Shown: piece after piece, positions 61,785 to 64,000 of the stretch
Position numbering within the stretch: the stretch's first letter is position 1
How the letters are laid out: each line of letters opens with the position of its first letter
Origin: [Clostridium] citroniae WAL-17108
GTDB lineage: Bacteria; Bacillota; Clostridia; Lachnospirales; Lachnospiraceae
Length of the DNA: 64,000 nucleotides
NCBI RefSeq assembly: GCF_000233455.1
Contig: NZ_JH376420.1
Location: 2,100,634 to 2,164,633 of the forward strand
Reading direction: 5' to 3'
Program-made: the position numbers and the translations under genes
The notes under the pieces: model-generated
Told to the model about the DNA's origin: nothing
Database searches by the model: none
What the model saw: only the letters and a program-made list of their open reading frames with translations

Positions 61785-63494
61785 TTAATACCAGTTCACA
61801 TCCACGATCACGATCTCCGGTTTGTTATTGATCCTGGGTATCTTATGGCTCTCTCCCAGCCCCCTGCTGACAATGACCACGGATCCATTTACTTCGTGCT
61901 GCCCTTCTGTGAACGGGGGGAAAAATCCCTGTTCCGTTGCGTATACCCCGCCTATATAAGGCAGACGGACGATTCCTCCATGGGTGTGGCCGCATAACGC
62001 CAGGTCAACTGGCATGTCCTCCAGTTCCCCCATAAAATACTCGGGATAGTGGACCAGAAGCAGCTTAAAGTCCTCACTCCGGACATATTCATCCATAAAC
62101 TTCTTTCCCCCATACTCCACGTAGTTGTAGGGTTCATTGATCAGACCGCCTATGCAGATTTCATTGCCATTTACCTGAATCATCTCTGCACGGTTAAAGA
62201 GCATATGGACACCGGTCTTTTCTATATCATCCCTGATACCGGTCTTCCGGTGGGCGTAATCCACCAGCTCGTGGTTTCCCATCACATAGTAGACATCAGT
62301 GATCTCCACCAGCTGCCTGCACAGGTCCAGGACCACATGGTAATCGTCATTGTGCTCCATGTTCATATCCCCCGTGACCGCAATGATATCCGGCGACAGG
62401 GCGTTCACCCTTTCAACAAGATCCCGGTTCTTTTCCCCGAATTCCTTCAGGTGCAGGTCTGAAAGCTGGATGATACGGAACCCCTCCTTGACCTTTTCCG
62501 ACTTTACATGGTAAAAGGAAAGTTCCAGCGTGTTCTGGTCCGCCTGTATTTTCTGCCAGGCGGCAAACAGGAGAAGCGCAGACAGGAGAACGGCCAGCAG
62601 CCATTTAATGACGCGGCGGAGTTTCCCCATATGCCCCTTTTTCAGCACAAATCCGGGGTTCACAAAAAACAGCCTGACCGCGTACACCATACTCTCCGGG
62701 TACCGGTGGGCCTGCTTCCATAATCTCCAGCATATCTCATTCAGCATGTTGGTACGGGCCGCTTTGTTTTTCTTAAAATCCTTTTTATACTTCCGGTAAA
62801 CTTTCTGGTATCCCCGGATCCCCTTCATGGGATGGGAGGTGATCCTCTCCCCCTTATGGATCCTCATATTAAACAGGGGGACATCCACCCCTGCCCCCTT
62901 GTACCTTTTCAGAATCCGCAGCCACATTTCATAGTCCTGCCTGGCTGGGAGGGCCACGTCAAACATTCCGCAGTCATCCAGCGCCGACCTTCTTACAACC
63001 GCCTGGGAAGTGGTTCCCACGGTGTCATTTTCCAGCATCCCGTCAAAATCCACGGTTTCTTTAAAGGTCCCCTCCCGGTGGTATAAACGCCTGTGTTCCA
63101 TGTCACCGTCTTCAAATACATAGCCCTGGCAGAACACCAGTCCCACCTGCGGATCTTCAAAACAGGGTATCTGCATTTCCAGCTTTTTCGGTTCCCAGAG
63201 ATCATCATCATCCAAAAACGCAATAAACTCACCGCTGCTGGCCTGGATCCCGGTATTTCTCGCAACCTGGGCCCCGGAATTATCAGGCAGCTTTATATAC
63301 CGGACCTGGGGGTATGCCTTCAGCCCTTCCTCAATCTGCAGGGACCTTTCTCCCTTTTCCCCATTGTCATCCACCACAATGATCTCCATCCGGGCGTATG
63401 TCTGGGCCAGCACACTGTCCAGGGCCTCCTTCAGCATGGAGAATTCCCGTTTATACGTGGTGATTATTACACTGACTAAACCTGTCTCCATCAT
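61785..63494 (-). CDS. fusion of GT2 glycosyltransferase and calcineurin-like phosphoesterase through one membrane helix
   Basis: 569 residues. Residues 1-250 are a GT2 domain: SVIITTYKREFSMLKEALDS, VDDNGEKGER, ARNTGIQASSG, FLDDDDLWEPKK (metal Asp at 95-98) and an acceptor-side RQDYEMWLRILKRY. Residues 295-313 (VIKWLLAVLLSALLLFAAW) form a single membrane helix. Residues 335-565 are a YkuE/YaeI-type phosphoesterase with SDLHLKEFG (345-353), VTGDMN, GNHEL (406-410), VHYPEY and CGHTHGG (501-507). With the GT2 inside, the phosphoesterase would face outward. The start directly abuts the stop of the GGDEF gene. The two activities may work on the same phosphate-bearing glycan. Confidence 0.88.
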   Translation of the reverse strand: MMETGLVSVIITTYKREFSMLKEALDSVLAQTYARMEIIVVDDNGEKGERSLQIEEGLKAYPQVRYIKLPDNSGAQVARNTGIQASSGEFIAFLDDDDLWEPKKLEMQIPCFEDPQVGLVFCQGYVFEDGDMEHRRLYHREGTFKETVDFDGMLENDTVGTTSQAVVRRSALDDCGMFDVALPARQDYEMWLRILKRYKGAGVDVPLFNMRIHKGERITSHPMKGIRGYQKVYRKYKKDFKKNKAARTNMLNEICWRLWKQAHRYPESMVYAVRLFFVNPGFVLKKGHMGKLRRVIKWLLAVLLSALLLFAAWQKIQADQNTLELSFYHVKSEKVKEGFRIIQLSDLHLKEFGEKNRDLVERVNALSPDIIAVTGDMNMEHNDDYHVVLDLCRQLVEITDVYYVMGNHELVDYAHRKTGIRDDIEKTGVHMLFNRAEMIQVNGNEICIGGLINEPYNYVEYGGKKFMDEYVRSEDFKLLLVHYPEYFMGELEDMPVDLALCGHTHGGIVRLPYIGGVYATEQGFFPPFTEGQHEVNGSVVIVSRGLGESHKIPRINNKPEIVIVDVNWY

Positions 63495-64000
63495 CTAACC
63501 TATCTTTTCCCCTTCCATTTCATATGCTTTTGAAATGAGTTTATTGATCTGATAAATCCCCGTCTTTTTTGAGTCCGCGATCCGGGCTTTCATCTCTATC
63601 ATGACCCCGGGATTCCCCTCGTTGAACTGCTTAATGGATTCGCTTAATAAACTCAGCATGAACTCCGCTTTTTCACCGGTACAATTGTCAAGAAGGCACA
63701 AAAACTGGTTTGCCCCATTATAGCCGATAAAGCCGTATTCCCTTGATAATGCCTTCAATGTATCTCCAATTTCTTCCAATATTTTATCTCCGGCAGCATA
63801 TCCGATGGCGCGGTTCACCTCTCTCAGGTTGTCAATGGAAAGCACCACACAGGTAAATGTCCCCAGCGCCCCTCTTTTCTTAATGCTCTCGATCCGCTCA
63901 TCACAGCTTAAACGGCTTGGGAGTTTGGTCTTTCGGTCCACGTACAGGGTGTATTCCACAATATCCCCGATCCGCCCAATGACGATCGCCCCGCCGCACC
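63495..64000 (-). CDS. GGDEF-like protein, 5' part outside the window
   Basis: The open frame continues past the window edge, so only the last 168 residues are seen; an in-frame GTG at 63959 is not a credible start. The segment LYVDRKTKLPSRLSCDERIE, then CVVLSIDNLREVNRAIGYAA, GDKILEEIGDTLKALSREYG is a GGDEF domain. The active-site motif is replaced by YNGANQF, and the inhibitory-site RxxD is not seen, so cyclase activity is doubtful. It is the first visible gene of the polysaccharide cluster and may bind cyclic-di-GMP or GTP as a sensor. Confidence 0.8.
   Translation of the reverse strand, partial: CGGAIVIGRIGDIVEYTLYVDRKTKLPSRLSCDERIESIKKRGALGTFTCVVLSIDNLREVNRAIGYAAGDKILEEIGDTLKALSREYGFIGYNGANQFLCLLDNCTGEKAEFMLSLLSESIKQFNEGNPGVMIEMKARIADSKKTGIYQINKLISKAYEMEGEKIG

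Noticed and set aside
63495..63959. complete gene starting at the GTG at 63959
   Set aside because: The frame stays open to the window edge with coding-like residues (IVIGRIGDIVEY) before that GTG.
1..64000. prophage, insertion sequence or integrative element
   Set aside because: No transposase, integrase, phage or conjugation gene, and no att-like flanking repeats were found on either strand.

Overview
The window looks like chromosome of an anaerobic, gut-type Firmicute of the Lachnospiraceae (Enterocloster/Lachnoclostridium-like). The reasons are the protein families (strict-anaerobe hybrid-cluster protein, RNase Y, DnaC/DnaD primosome pair, QueT with a preQ1 riboswitch, an SFT-type sulfoquinovose cluster, DUF4867), strong AGGAGG ribosome binding sites and sigma-A promoters. 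The genus is inferred from family content only. No rRNA, tRNA, transposase, integrase, phage gene or CRISPR array was seen. Most genes lie on the minus strand.

1-8.7 kb: the 5' part of an HD-GYP gene, a secreted cell-wall-repeat protein, and a minus-strand run (GNAT, M28 peptidase, ACT protein, GNAT, GyrI-like protein). At its head is an unusual regulator: an XRE helix-turn-helix fused to a complete two-iron desulfoferrodoxin module. It diverges from hcp (hybrid-cluster protein), whose promoter region holds overlapping palindromes.

8.7-18.6 kb: a complete sulfoquinovose (plant sulfolipid sugar) operon of the 6-deoxy-6-sulfofructose transaldolase type: transaldolase, sulfolactaldehyde reductase, DUF4867 protein, Na+/solute symporter, GH31 sulfoquinovosidase with the diagnostic residues, TauE-type sulfonate exporter, Fuc/Ara-type isomerase and a ROK regulator, behind one clear promoter. 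The predicted end product is exported dihydroxypropanesulfonate.

19-32 kb: HAD phosphatase, GNAT, a split DUF318 permease, a PAS protein plus a double-GntR regulator, a DUF255 thioredoxin-fold protein, and a PhnDCEE importer linked to two phosphoesterases. The importer diverges from a Crp/Fnr regulator with a Crp-like site at about -42.

32-45 kb: housekeeping block: rny, recX-recA (LexA box), acyltransferase, prs, dnaC-dnaD, murC, queT (preQ1-I riboswitch), a possible 63-aa gene and a TrmH-type methylase. Tandem DnaA boxes lie on both sides of the dnaD-murC junction.

45-53.5 kb: a pectin/rhamnogalacturonan locus (epimerase-like protein, LacI regulator, GH28, ABC sugar importer, divergent GH105) with matching operator-like sites in the divergent promoter region.

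53.6-64 kb: an extracellular-polysaccharide cluster (initiating sugar transferase, GT4, GT2, CMP-sugar-synthetase-like enzyme, DUF115 protein, radical SAM/SPASM) interleaved with degenerate cyclic-di-GMP proteins. It includes a rare fusion of a GT2 glycosyltransferase to a calcineurin-like phosphoesterase through one membrane helix.
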